From an uncultured Prevotella sp. (GTDB taxonomy: Bacteria; Bacteroidota; Bacteroidia; Bacteroidales; Bacteroidaceae), in the NCBI GenBank assembly GCA_900315035.1, contig OMXO01000040.1:1-45431 (forward strand): a stretch of DNA of 45,431 bases. Reading direction: 5' to 3'. Below the pieces are notes generated by a model. That model did not search any database and was not told the DNA's origin. It saw only the letters and a list, made by a program, of their open reading frames with translations. Positions 8,163-15,242 of the stretch are shown here, one piece after another. The translations under genes were made by a program, and so were the position numbers. The stretch's first letter is position 1, and every line of letters starts with the position of its first letter.

Positions 8163-8981
8163 ATGAATTTCTTCAAAAATTCATTCCGCTCTGTTGGAGA
8201 AAGTCTCGGCCTGAAGGTCGAACTGTTCGAAGACCGCCTGGTGGTATGTGCTCCCATGTGGAAACGGGCGCTCTCTACCGACTCGACTTTCTGTGACGCA
8301 CTGGTTGCTTGCGGGATTCTCACGCAGAAGCAGATGGAGCATGCTGCCCGGCGCTATCGTCTGGGGGCCTCGAAGAGCCGTGGTGTCATCTTCTGGCAGA
8401 TCGACCATGAGGAACGTATCCATAATGGCAAGATCATGTATTACCGTGACGACTGTCATCGTGACAAGGAGCATAAGCCGACGTGGGTCAGCTACTTGCT
8501 GCAGAAGCGTCACCGTTTTCCAGACAATCCACCCTGCTCTCACACCCTCTTCGGCCTCCACCTCCTACCCTCAAACTCACCTCTGGGGCCAGGCCCTTTT
8601 AGGAGGTTTTCCCAAAAACTCACCTCTGGGGCCAGGCCCCGATGTGCAGTTGTCGAGGCGGAGAAGACGGCTGTCATCCTTTCTGAGATGTATCCTCAGT
8701 ATCTCTGGCTCGCCACTGGTGGTCTCGGTGAAACGCAACCCGAGAAGTTCCGGCCTTTGCGTGGGTGCGAAGTGATCTTGTTTCCAGACACCGATCCAGA
8801 CGGTATCGCTTTTAAACGTTGGACGGATGCGGCTGCTGAGGTGAACCGCCAACTTTGGTGGGAGGGGTGTCCGAAAATCTGTGTCAGCGACTTGCTGGAG
8901 CGTTGTGCGACGCAGGAGCAGAAACGCCGGAAGATCGACCTTGCCGACTTTTATCTTGAAACGGTCTGTCAAACTGATTGA
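8163..8981 (+). CDS. DUF6371-type TOPRIM primase-like protein with in-frame REP insertion
   Basis: A 272-aa protein. A TOPRIM-like core is visible: VVEAEKTAVI (163-172) holds the catalytic glutamate, and LFPDTDPDG (206-214) the DxD motif. The N-terminal half (VIFWQIDHEERIHNGKIMYY) is the zinc/primase-associated region of the family. Residues ~137-160 (through PLGPGPFRRF and TSGARPR) are the translation of two copies of the REP repeat (8575-8640) and sit in the loop just before the TOPRIM strand. The reading frame is kept. I expect homologues to lack these ~23 residues. It is probably a remnant of a replication module co-transcribed with the upstream ATPase. Confidence 0.75.
   Translation: MNFFKNSFRSVGESLGLKVELFEDRLVVCAPMWKRALSTDSTFCDALVACGILTQKQMEHAARRYRLGASKSRGVIFWQIDHEERIHNGKIMYYRDDCHRDKEHKPTWVSYLLQKRHRFPDNPPCSHTLFGLHLLPSNSPLGPGPFRRFSQKLTSGARPRCAVVEAEKTAVILSEMYPQYLWLATGGLGETQPEKFRPLRGCEVILFPDTDPDGIAFKRWTDAAAEVNRQLWWEGCPKICVSDLLERCATQEQKRRKIDLADFYLETVCQTD
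8575..8640 (+). repeat. REP cluster a, inside the TOPRIM gene
   Basis: One full copy (8581-8606; CTCTGGGGCCAGGCCC then TTTTAGGAGG) and a shortened copy (8624-8639) in the same direction, separated by TTTTCCCAAAAACTCA. The same spacer in reverse is found in cluster g (15313-15328). Confidence 0.85.
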
Positions 8982-9030
8982 AAGAGGGAATTTTTCAACT
9001 TGCAAAATATTTTTTTCAACTTACTTTTTT

Positions 9031-9243
9031 ATGAGTCACAACTATGATCGTTATCGCTTTATCAGTAAAGCGGAACTGGCCCGTCTGGCCAATGTCAGTC
9101 CTCGTACCTTCACTCGCTATCTGGCGACCAAGAGGCAGGTCCTCAATGCCATGGGGGTTTCGCCCAAGGCGCAGAAGCTGCCGCCTCAGGCTGTCCGATA
9201 CATCTGTGAGGATTACTGCATCGATCTTCCTCCCTCCCTCTAG
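9031..9243 (+). CDS. DUF4248-family protein
   Basis: A 70-aa protein starting MSHNYDRYRFISKAELA with a helix-turn-helix-like segment (ELARLANVSPRTFTRYL), as in DUF4248 proteins found beside Bacteroidales capsule loci next to HU and amidase genes. It may be a small DNA-binding regulator; function is unproven. An upstream in-frame ATG at 8881 lies inside the TOPRIM gene and was rejected. The final codons and the TAG stop (9241-9243) are part of REP arm b1, so the repeat appears to have replaced the natural end of the gene. Confidence 0.75.
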   Translation: MSHNYDRYRFISKAELARLANVSPRTFTRYLATKRQVLNAMGVSPKAQKLPPQAVRYICEDYCIDLPPSL

Positions 9244-9327
9244 GGCCAGGCCCTTTTAGGAGGTGAGACCTGGCCCTTGCGGGACAGCGGGCGAAAAACC
9301 TCCTAAAAGGGCCTGGCCCCAGAGGGA
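9235..9327. repeat. REP cluster b (inverted pair)
   Basis: Arm 9235-9263 (TCCCTCTAGGGCCAGGCCC then TTTTAGGAGG) and its inverse 9299-9327, separated by a 35-nt spacer that holds a further partial site (GACCTGGCCC). The whole 93-bp unit is repeated almost exactly in reverse orientation as cluster c. Confidence 0.85.
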
Positions 9328-9342
9328 GAATTTGAGCGGGGA

Positions 9343-9654
9343 TTATCTATGTTTCCTTTGCTTGTCAAAGAGTTTGGAATGGGAACCCAAACGCACAAGA
9401 CGAATTACTTTCTGTTCAGGATCTTTCCAAATGAGGAGGAAGTCATCCTCAATATGGCACTCCATACAGTTTTTATACTGTCCCTTTAAAGGATGAGGAA
9501 GATATTCGGCCGGTACTAGACCTGTACGACCAAGACATTCAAGTACTTTTTGAAGTTCATCAAGTTTGTGTTCATCAAACTTCACGGATTTCAAGTCTTT
9601 CTTGAACTGAGAGGACTGTTTGAGTGTGTATTCGTAATTAGGCTTCTGTTCCAT
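9343..9654 (-). CDS. YafQ-family toxin
   Basis: A 103-aa YafQ-type mRNA interferase. The residues that form the active site in the family can be placed: H54, H67, D71, H92 and F96, within KGQYKNCMECHIEDDFLLIW and RLGSHSKLF. The toxin cleaves mRNA on the ribosome when not bound by its DinJ-like antitoxin. It starts 5 bp after the antitoxin stop. Its TAA stop (9345-9343) falls inside a 47-bp stretch (9299-9345) that is almost identical to the end of the HEPN gene and its REP (13051-13097). Confidence 0.85.
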   Translation of the reverse strand: MEQKPNYEYTLKQSSQFKKDLKSVKFDEHKLDELQKVLECLGRTGLVPAEYLPHPLKGQYKNCMECHIEDDFLLIWKDPEQKVIRLVRLGSHSKLFDKQRKHR

Positions 9655-9659
9655 CTGAT

Positions 9660-9905
9660 TCAGAGACTTTTAACGTAGTCCTTGAAATTGGTAATGTCGA
9701 GTGCTTCAAGATCGGAACCACTCTCACATTCTTCAATGGCAGCTCGAGTCTCTGCATTAGGGACATACTCCCACCCGTCTTCTGTATCTTTAGACTTTCG
9801 CCGAATAGAACGCAAGAATTTGATGGTTTGTGCCATCAAATCATCATCTCCCATGATGTGACTCAATTCACTAAGCAAGGATTTTTCTAATGATATTGTT
9901 GCCAT
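9660..9905 (-). CDS. DinJ-like antitoxin of YafQ module
   Basis: An 81-aa protein starting MATISLEKSLLSELSHIMG, short-helical and acidic at the C-terminus (CESGSDLEALDITNF). By position and size it is the antitoxin of the YafQ-like toxin and the likely autorepressor. An in-frame start at 9938 is excluded because it overlaps the -7 box (9942-9935). The family of the DNA-binding N-terminus is not clear; I do not see a canonical RelB/DinJ ribbon-helix-helix pattern with certainty. Confidence 0.7.
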   Translation of the reverse strand: MATISLEKSLLSELSHIMGDDDLMAQTIKFLRSIRRKSKDTEDGWEYVPNAETRAAIEECESGSDLEALDITNFKDYVKSL

Positions 9906-9934
9906 AGCCTTACAATCTTTTTCATTTTTGCGGG

Positions 9935-9991
9935 GCAAAGATACGATTTAAAACTTAAAGTTCCAAATAAAAAGGGAAAAAAAGTGTTTTT
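9935..9991 (-). promoter_or_regulatory. Promoter region of YafQ module, shared with HEPN-MNT module
   Basis: TATCTTTG (9942-9935) is the -7 box. The ~57 bp from here outwards, including AAAGTTCCAAATAAAAA, match 13831-13886 upstream of the HEPN-MNT module with few differences, although the genes they drive are unrelated. Confidence 0.65.
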
Positions 9992-10046
9992 TTGAGAAAG
10001 TCTGCCACTGTCTGCCAAAGTCGGTCAGTGGCGTTTTGAAATGTTG

Positions 10047-10054
10047 TAACTTTG
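10047..10054 (+). promoter_or_regulatory. Promoter -7 box upstream of the HU-like gene
   Basis: TAACTTTG, giving a leader of about 100 nt before the ATG at 10158. No well-spaced TTTG is seen. GTCTGCCA occurs twice just upstream (10002-10017). Confidence 0.4.
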
Positions 10055-10157
10055 TATGCAGAAAGGGAAAGACCCTTTTGGAGGGGAAAATGGCGGCAAA
10101 TCCGCGGTAGCAGCCAGGGAACTCTCATCGTTTACAAACTACAAAATTTCAAAAAAA

Positions 10158-10685
10158 ATGGTAAGATTTATTCTGAAACAAATCAAGATTGTGTCTTCAA
10201 AGGCATTCGGTAAGTGGTTCGCTAAGAACGTGGTGGAGGAGACCATCGACCTCGACGGACTGGCTGAGCACATGTCGAACCACAACAGCCCCTACTCGAA
10301 GGGCGTGATCAAGGGCCTGCTGACCGACATGATCAACTGTATCAAGGAGCTGCTGCTCGAGGGTAAGAACGTGAAGATCGACGACCTCGCCATCTTCTCG
10401 CTCGGCATCAAGAACAAGGTGGCTGCCGACTCGGAGGAGGACTTCTCTGTGGCTAAGAACGTCGAGGGCGTGAAGCTGAAGGCGCGTGCTACCGGTGAGC
10501 TGATGTCGAAATCGCTCAACCTCGAGGCGACGCTGAAGCGTGCGCAGTTCATCAACGGGAAACTCACGACTTCGACTACCGGAGACGACGCTCAGGGCAC
10601 TGGCACGAACCAGGGATCGGGTGGCAATACCGGCACGGACGATGAGGGCGGCAAACCTAACCAGGGCGGTAATGAGGAGCCTTAA
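10158..10685 (+). CDS. HU-like DNA-binding protein with Gly-rich tail
   Basis: A 175-aa protein starting MVRFILKQIKIVSS. The HU/IHF-like fold is seen through residue ~130 (KGVIKGLLTDMINCIKELL and a long beta arm), followed by a disordered tail rich in Gly, Asn, Thr and Asp (from about 138). Such HU-HIG proteins are common beside Bacteroidales capsule loci, just before smalltalk and amidase genes, as here. The start at 10158 fits the family; the in-frame ATG at 10056 lies on the predicted transcription start and was rejected. Likely role: nucleoid or site-specific DNA bending at this locus, which is inference. Confidence 0.85.
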   Translation: MVRFILKQIKIVSSKAFGKWFAKNVVEETIDLDGLAEHMSNHNSPYSKGVIKGLLTDMINCIKELLLEGKNVKIDDLAIFSLGIKNKVAADSEEDFSVAKNVEGVKLKARATGELMSKSLNLEATLKRAQFINGKLTTSTTGDDAQGTGTNQGSGGNTGTDDEGGKPNQGGNEEP

Positions 10686-10726
10686 ATCGGAATGATAATT
10701 TGTAAGGACCCAATTATTAACGGAGT

Positions 10727-10846
10727 ATGATTAAAGTAAATTGGAGGACTGTTGCCAAGGTGCTGAAGTTCACCGCCACTGTGATCACGAGTATTCTCGG
10801 TGCCCTCGCTGTGCAGAGTTGTGCGCCCGAGTGGTTCTGCTTCTAA
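10727..10846 (+). CDS. Smalltalk family protein
   Basis: A 39-aa peptide starting MIKVNWRTVAKVLKF with a hydrophobic helix (TATVITSILGALAVQSC) and the end APEWFCF. This matches the short Bacteroidales smalltalk family located between HU-like and amidase genes at capsule loci. CGGAG sits 3 nt before the ATG. The TAA is followed 11 bp later by the amidase start, so the two are co-transcribed. Function is unknown; it is probably membrane-associated. Confidence 0.8.
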   Translation: MIKVNWRTVAKVLKFTATVITSILGALAVQSCAPEWFCF

Positions 10847-10857
10847 ATGATGATGCG

Positions 10858-11310
10858 ATGAAGATGAAACCAATGAAGGATGTCAGGTATATCGTGGTGC
10901 ACTGCAGTGCGACCCTCCCCTGGCAGGACTGGACGGTCGAGGATGTGGACCGGTGTCATCGTGGAAAGGGCTGGGCGATGGTCGGCTACCACTGGATCAT
11001 CCGTCAGAACGGGGAGATCCAGGAGGGTCGTCCGGAGGAGTATGCGGGTGCTCATGTCGTCGGGTATAACGAGCACGCCATTGGCGTCTGCTACATCGGG
11101 GGCCTCGATGAACAGGGGCGTGAGGCAGACACGCGTACGCCGGAGCAGAAGGCTGCGCTCTGGTATCTTCTGAAGGAGTTGAAGGGGGACTATCCGAATG
11201 CCGAGATTCTCGGACACTGTGACTTTCCGGGGGTTACGAAGAAGTGTCCTTGCTTCGATGTGAAGGCAGAGGTTTCGGAACTGAATTCGAAAACTTCTAA
11301 GTTCTACTAG
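10858..11310 (+). CDS. N-acetylmuramoyl-L-alanine amidase (Amidase_2 type)
   Basis: A 150-aa zinc amidase of the T7-lysozyme/PGRP group. Zinc ligands can be placed at H15 (VVHCSAT), H120 (GHCDFPG) and C130 (KKCPCFD). GYHWIIRQNGEI and HAIGVCYIGGL are the usual core strands. It cleaves the amide bond between MurNAc and the stem peptide. There is no signal peptide, as in the phage-derived copies beside Bacteroidales capsule loci. ATGs at 10864 and 10873 are alternative starts. A strong terminator follows. Confidence 0.88.
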   Translation: MKMKPMKDVRYIVVHCSATLPWQDWTVEDVDRCHRGKGWAMVGYHWIIRQNGEIQEGRPEEYAGAHVVGYNEHAIGVCYIGGLDEQGREADTRTPEQKAALWYLLKELKGDYPNAEILGHCDFPGVTKKCPCFDVKAEVSELNSKTSKFY

Positions 11311-11337
11311 AATGAGACAGCGGTTTTTTAAAAGAGC

Positions 11338-11370
11338 GAGGGATGACGATTTAGTCATCCCTCTTTTTCT
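11338..11370 (+). terminator. Terminator after the amidase gene
   Basis: Perfect 10-bp stem GAGGGATGAC / GTCATCCCTC (11338-11347 with 11354-11363), loop GATTTA, then TTTTTCT. It ends directly at REP cluster c. Confidence 0.8.
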
Positions 11371-11464
11371 CCCTCTGGGGCCAGGCCCTTTTAGGAGGTT
11401 TTTCGTCCGCTGTCCCGCAAGGGCCAGGTCTCACCTCCTAAAAGGGCCTGGCCCCAGAGGGAGA
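11369..11464. repeat. REP cluster c (inverted pair, mirror of cluster b)
   Basis: Arms 11369-11398 and 11434-11464 with a 35-nt spacer that is the reverse complement of the spacer of cluster b except for one base. Clusters b and c thus flank 9328-11368 (YafQ module, HU, smalltalk, amidase) as inverted copies. Confidence 0.85.
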
Positions 11465-11467
11465 AAA

Positions 11468-12988
11468 TCAGCGTTTCTTGACACGCTTCGTCACGCCGAT
11501 AGCGCCAGAAGGACAGACGAGACGACAGAGGTGACACCCCACGCACTTGCTCCCCACCAGACGCGGCATGCGACTGACGGTATCAAACTCGATAGCCTGA
11601 TGGCCGCCATCGCTACACGACACGGCGCAACGACCACAGCCGACACACACGTTCTTGTCTAACTTCGGATAGATGATGGTGTCGCGATCCAGCGAATCGG
11701 GCTTCCTGAACTTCGGCAAGCGCTCGCCCACCAGTTCGTCCAGCGACGTGACACCTCGTTTAATCATATAGCGCTGCAGCCCCAGTTTCATGTCGTCGAT
11801 GATGCGATAGCCATACTGCATGACGGCTGTACAGACCTGCACATTGCGACAACCTAACTGGATAAACTCCAGAGCGTCGCGCCAGGTCTCAATGCCGCCG
11901 ACACCACTCAACACGGGACGATCGGCCATCTGAGCCAACTCCAGCACGAAACGCATGGCGATAGGTCGCACGGCGCGTCCGGAATAGCCCGATATGGTCA
12001 GGTGACCTGCCACGTCAGCATCCGGCTCCATGGTCACCGACTTGATGGTGTTGATGGCTGACAGCGCACTGGCTCCTGCTTCCAGACAGGCGGCTGCGGG
12101 CTCCGTCATGTGTGTGATGTTGGGCGTCATCTTCACAATGACCGGGATGCCGATGCTCTGTCGCACGCATGCGGTGTAGCGTTTCACCAGCTCAGGTAGC
12201 TGGCCCACGTCGCTGCCCATGCCGGCGTATTTCATCTGAGGACATGAGAAGTTCAGCTCTACCGCATCGCACCCTGCCACCTCGGCCTTCTTGGCCAGTG
12301 CCATCCACTCCTCGTCGGTCTGTCCCATTATCGAGGCCACCACAATCTTCGTCGGATAGGTCTGCTTCAGCCTGTGAAGGATGTCAAAGTCCTCATCTAC
12401 AGGCAGTTCGCTCAACTGCTCCATATTACGGAAACCGTAGAAATCGCCATGTGTGGCATGGCTGTGCATCGCATCGAAACGGGGCGACACCTCACGGATC
12501 TCCTGCATGCAGATGGTCTTGTAGAACACACCGCCCCACCCTGCCTCAAAGGCTCGCGACACCATGTCGTAGTTGGTACACACAGCCGAAGATGCCAGGA
12601 AGAACGGGTTCTCGCAGCGGATGCCGCAGAAGTCGATGGCCAGCGAGGGCGCATGGGCAATCTGACCGTCACGACTCAATGGCTCTGTGATCACATCGTC
12701 GTGGTGGACAGCATGGAGCATCTCGCTGATACGGATAGGCCAGTTATAGTGAATGCAAGCCTGTTCGGCGCGCTCAAGGTCGTCGTCCGTGCAATCTTTC
12801 ACCCACTGCAGGGCCAACTTGTGATTGTCGAAACGGATAGCGCGGATGGCACGTGCAGGATCGCCATGCTGGCAGGCCTTCGTACACGGTGCATCCATGC
12901 ACAACAAACAGCGGTTTGCCTCTTCGTAGATGTTCAACCGCCTCTGTCTCTGGTCTTTAGAATTCATCTGATTGTTCTCTTGCATCAT
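11468..12988 (-). CDS. preA: Dihydropyrimidine dehydrogenase-like protein PreA with extra N-terminal Cys cluster
   Basis: A 506-aa FMN/Fe-S protein. A short N-terminal piece carries C27, C30, C35 and C39 (RCLLCMDAPCTKAC), the beginning of the GltD-like Fe-S domain. Residues ~110-420 are a dihydroorotate dehydrogenase-type FMN barrel (ELNFSCPQ, SGVGGIETW). The C-terminus has two [4Fe-4S] motifs, C448/C451/C454/C458 and C482/C485/C488/C492. PreA reduces uracil and thymine together with PreT; no PreT gene is in the window, so the redox partner is unknown. The gene is boxed in by REPs: cluster c ends 3 bp after its stop and cluster d lies 23 bp before its start. It has no clear promoter and may be read from the HEPN-MNT operon. 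Confidence 0.85.
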   Translation of the reverse strand: MMQENNQMNSKDQRQRRLNIYEEANRCLLCMDAPCTKACQHGDPARAIRAIRFDNHKLALQWVKDCTDDDLERAEQACIHYNWPIRISEMLHAVHHDDVITEPLSRDGQIAHAPSLAIDFCGIRCENPFFLASSAVCTNYDMVSRAFEAGWGGVFYKTICMQEIREVSPRFDAMHSHATHGDFYGFRNMEQLSELPVDEDFDILHRLKQTYPTKIVVASIMGQTDEEWMALAKKAEVAGCDAVELNFSCPQMKYAGMGSDVGQLPELVKRYTACVRQSIGIPVIVKMTPNITHMTEPAAACLEAGASALSAINTIKSVTMEPDADVAGHLTISGYSGRAVRPIAMRFVLELAQMADRPVLSGVGGIETWRDALEFIQLGCRNVQVCTAVMQYGYRIIDDMKLGLQRYMIKRGVTSLDELVGERLPKFRKPDSLDRDTIIYPKLDKNVCVGCGRCAVSCSDGGHQAIEFDTVSRMPRLVGSKCVGCHLCRLVCPSGAIGVTKRVKKR

Positions 12989-13010
12989 ATCATCGATCTT
13001 TAGTCATCTC

Positions 13011-13081
13011 CTACTGGGGCCAGGTCTTTTTAGGGGATTTTGCTGCTTGACCTCCTAAAAGGGCCTGGCCCTAGAGGGAGA
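13011..13081. repeat. REP cluster d (mixed inverted pair)
   Basis: First arm 13011-13036 is the CTACTGGGGCCAGGTC variant ending TTTTTAGGGG, second arm 13051-13081 is the CCTCCTAAAAGGGCC form. Spacer ATTTTGCTGCTTGA. The order matches e2-e3 and, reversed, cluster f. Confidence 0.85.
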
Positions 13082-13094
13082 ATTCGAGCGGGGA

Positions 13095-13484
13095 TTACTT
13101 ATCGCTGGGGAGAAGTTGGCGCAAACTGTCTACAAAATCATGTGATAAAGGAGCCATCTCAAGTACTTCATCGGCTGATACTTCAGCCACACTATTATAG
13201 TCTGCCTTGATGCGCAACTGTATCATTCTTGCATAGAAACGCCCATATTTCTTGTCTAGAAGCCCTGTTAGAATAAAGTTTTTGCCAAGTTCCGTGAGTG
13301 TGCCATCATGACTCTTTGTAACTATTCCATGAGTGATAAACACAGCATGCACCATATGATAACATGCATAGTAGAACCGATTAGCAGCCATGTCCCATCG
13401 TTGTTGATGAACCATATCGTCGCCCTCAGCAAGGAATCGTTCTGCTTTCTCTGTTTGTAATTTTATGAGTAACGGTGCATCCAT
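13095..13484 (-). CDS. HEPN-domain toxin
   Basis: A 129-aa HEPN protein starting MDAPLLIKLQTEKAERF. The core ANRFYYACYHMVHAVF holds R36 and H43, an R-x6-H arrangement close to the Rx4-6H catalytic motif of HEPN RNases. It is preceded by its MNT partner, with 2 bp between the stop of one and the start of the other. In such pairs HEPN is the toxin and MNT neutralises it, in some cases by nucleotide addition. The longer frame opening at 13553 overlaps the MNT gene and was rejected. Its stop lies in the 47-bp stretch shared with the YafQ gene. Confidence 0.8.
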   Translation of the reverse strand: MDAPLLIKLQTEKAERFLAEGDDMVHQQRWDMAANRFYYACYHMVHAVFITHGIVTKSHDGTLTELGKNFILTGLLDKKYGRFYARMIQLRIKADYNSVAEVSADEVLEMAPLSHDFVDSLRQLLPSDK

Positions 13485-13486
13485 AA

Positions 13487-13810
13487 TTATAACAAACTGA
13501 TGGCGTCTCGCTGGACATTGTCGTAAAATGGGGTAATACTGTTTGCCTCCCATTCCTGCTTAGTATAAAGAATGGGATTAATCTGTTCTCCCAGAATCCA
13601 ACCAAGTTCTACTAAAGGATAACTTACTTGATCGTAGTCTGACTGTTGCAATTTCTGCTTAGGTAATACAATTAGAATATCCCAGTCGGAGCCTTTCTTG
13701 GCTTCGCCTCGAGCACGAGAACCAAAAAGAAATACCATACTACCTTGGGGCGCGGTTTCTTTTGCTACATGACGTATTTGATTCAGTACAGATTTGTTCT
13801 TGTTTGTCAT
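13487..13810 (-). CDS. MNT-type nucleotidyltransferase antitoxin
   Basis: A 107-aa minimal nucleotidyltransferase. GSRARG is at 30-35, with the metal-binding acidic pair D42 and D44 in SDWDILI. This is the antitoxin half of a HEPN-MNT module. It starts right at the end of a promoter region with -7 TATATTTG (13838-13831) and a leader of about 15-20 nt. Together with the HEPN gene and perhaps preA it forms a minus-strand operon. Confidence 0.85.
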   Translation of the reverse strand: MTNKNKSVLNQIRHVAKETAPQGSMVFLFGSRARGEAKKGSDWDILIVLPKQKLQQSDYDQVSYPLVELGWILGEQINPILYTKQEWEANSITPFYDNVQRDAISLL

Positions 13811-13830
13811 CGATTACCTATTTGTCGCTG

Positions 13831-13886
13831 CAAATATACGATTTATAAATTAAAGTTCCAAATAAAAAAGAAAGAAATGTGTTTTT
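13831..13886 (-). promoter_or_regulatory. Promoter region of the HEPN-MNT module
   Basis: TATATTTG (13838-13831) is the -7 box. AAAGTTCCAAATAAAAA and the sequence around it match the YafQ module promoter at 9935-9991. Confidence 0.65.
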
Positions 13887-14107
13887 CTCCCTCTAGGGCC
13901 AGGCCCTTTTAGGAGGTTTTCACCCGCTATCCCCTACTGGGGCCAGGTCTTTTTAGGAGATTTTACTGCTTGACCTCCTAAAAGGGCCTGGCCCCAGAGG
14001 TGAGTTTTCGGAAATACTTAACCGCAAGAACCAGGTCTCATCCCCTACTGGGGCCAGGCCCCAAAATTAAGTATCAAAGATACTTGACATCGGGGCCTGG
14101 CCCCAGA
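13886..14107. repeat. REP cluster e, upstream of the RAYT gene
   Basis: Five sites: 13886-13916 (CTCTAGGGCC form), 13934-13959 (CTACTGGGGCC form), 13974-14000 (inverse), 14045-14062 (CTACTGGGGCCAGGCCCC) and 14093-14107 (GGGGCCTGGCCCC). The last ends 22 bp before the RAYT -33 element. There is no gene in this interval. Confidence 0.85.
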
Positions 14108-14129
14108 ACTAAAAAAAGCCGAAAAAAAG

Positions 14130-14161
14130 TTTGGCGGTTCCAGAAATACTTCTTACCTTTG
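14130..14161 (+). promoter_or_regulatory. RAYT promoter
   Basis: TTTG at 14130-14133 and TACCTTTG at 14154-14161, spacing 20 bp. This is a textbook Bacteroidota promoter, so the transposase gene is probably expressed with a leader of about 25 nt. Confidence 0.7.
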
Positions 14162-14192
14162 CACCGGTGTAATTGTTAACCCTAAAACTATA

Positions 14193-14999
14193 ATGACAAG
14201 ACAACCCAGACAGCAAAGTCAAACCGGCATCTACCACGTGATGCTCAGAGGCGTAAACCGCCAACATATCTTCGAAGACGAGGATGACTACAGCAAGTTT
14301 ATCTTCATCCTTCACGACTTGGTCTCCCCAAAAGACGAGTTGAAACGCCCTTTACCCCCGCGCTGCACCTTCTATTCCTATTGTCTCATGCCCAACCATG
14401 TCCACCTGCTCATCCAGGAAACGGAGGAAAAGCTCCCGAGGATCGTCAAACAGATCGCATCACGGTATGCGATGTACTATAACAGCAAATACGATCATTT
14501 CGGTCACCTATTCCAAGACAGATTCAAGAGCGAGCCAGTCGACACATACTCCTATTTCCTGACACTCATCCGATATATTCACCAAAATCCGATAGCAGGA
14601 AATCTATGCCGGCGCGTTGAGGATTACTCATGGAGCAGTTGGCACGAGTTCACAAAATCCCACTATCAGACGCCCGCCATTTGCGCAGTATCCACCGTTC
14701 TTGGAAGAATCCCGCTTGAAGAACTGTCAGAACAGGTCAACACGCCTTTGTCCAAAGCCCAACAAGTCCTTGAATTCGACAGATACCGGGGCATAGCGCC
14801 AGTCGAAGCAGTCGTCGATTTCCTTAAATCCGCATACAATCTGGAAGACCCGAAAGACCTACAATCATATCCCAAAAACAAACGTAATGAAATCATTCTG
14901 GCAGCACTGGATTTCGGAGCCGGTATCAACCAGCTCTACTATCTCACCAACATCAGCCGATACATCATCTCGCACGCTAGGGCCAGGTCCAAAAACTAA
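14193..14999 (+). CDS. REP-associated tyrosine transposase (RAYT)
   Basis: A 268-aa single-domain Y1 HUH transposase of the IS200-like RAYT (TnpA_REP) group. GIYHVMLRG opens the fold at 12-20. The HUH motif is H69-V-H71 in LMPNHVHLLI. The tyrosine-bearing helix RYAMYYNSKYDHFGHLFQDRF follows (91-111), and YIHQNPIAGNLCRR and YSWSS (128-149) are family hallmarks. RAYTs recognise and cut single-stranded hairpins with short guide sequences and are linked to the spread of REP repeats. Here the gene lies between REP clusters e and f, and its last codons (HARARSK then TAA) are themselves a degraded REP site (14976-14990). All motifs look intact. Confidence 0.9.
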   Translation: MTRQPRQQSQTGIYHVMLRGVNRQHIFEDEDDYSKFIFILHDLVSPKDELKRPLPPRCTFYSYCLMPNHVHLLIQETEEKLPRIVKQIASRYAMYYNSKYDHFGHLFQDRFKSEPVDTYSYFLTLIRYIHQNPIAGNLCRRVEDYSWSSWHEFTKSHYQTPAICAVSTVLGRIPLEELSEQVNTPLSKAQQVLEFDRYRGIAPVEAVVDFLKSAYNLEDPKDLQSYPKNKRNEIILAALDFGAGINQLYYLTNISRYIISHARARSKN

Positions 15000-15065
15000 C
15001 CTCTGGGGCCAGGCCCTTTTAGGAGGTCGAGCAGCAAAATCCCCTAAAAAGACCTGGCCCCAGAG
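15000..15065. repeat. REP cluster f, directly after the RAYT stop
   Basis: Arm 15000-15026 (CCTCTGGGGCCAGGCCC form) and inverse arm 15041-15065 (CCCCTAAAAAGACCTGGCC form). This is the reverse orientation of the cluster d layout. The first base follows the TAA directly. Confidence 0.85.
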
Positions 15066-15208
15066 AGCAAAAAGATATTATAATTGTGTCCTAATGCCTT
15101 AGGCGGAAGCTATTAAGGACAATGGGCACCTATGAAAAACTGAATTCCGAACGATAATCCCCTGATCAACAGCATGAGAAGGGTACTATGGAAAACAATG
15201 TTAACCTT

Positions 15209-15242
15209 GAGGGAGCTCTCATACGGGCTCCCTCGATTTTTC
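15209..15242 (+). terminator. Strong hairpin terminator downstream of the RAYT
   Basis: GAGGGAGC / GCTCCCTC stem (15209-15216 with 15227-15234), then GATTTTTCT. The 140 bp between cluster f and this hairpin hold no reading frame that I can support. REP cluster g follows directly. Confidence 0.7.

Noticed and set aside
14193-14999. RAYT as part of a complete IS200/IS605 insertion sequence
   Set aside because: No TnpB gene and no IS200/605-type subterminal ends other than the REPs; the protein matches the REP-associated subgroup.
15066-15208. Possible tRNA or riboswitch before upxY
   Set aside because: No cloverleaf or known riboswitch core could be drawn; only the terminator hairpin is convincing.
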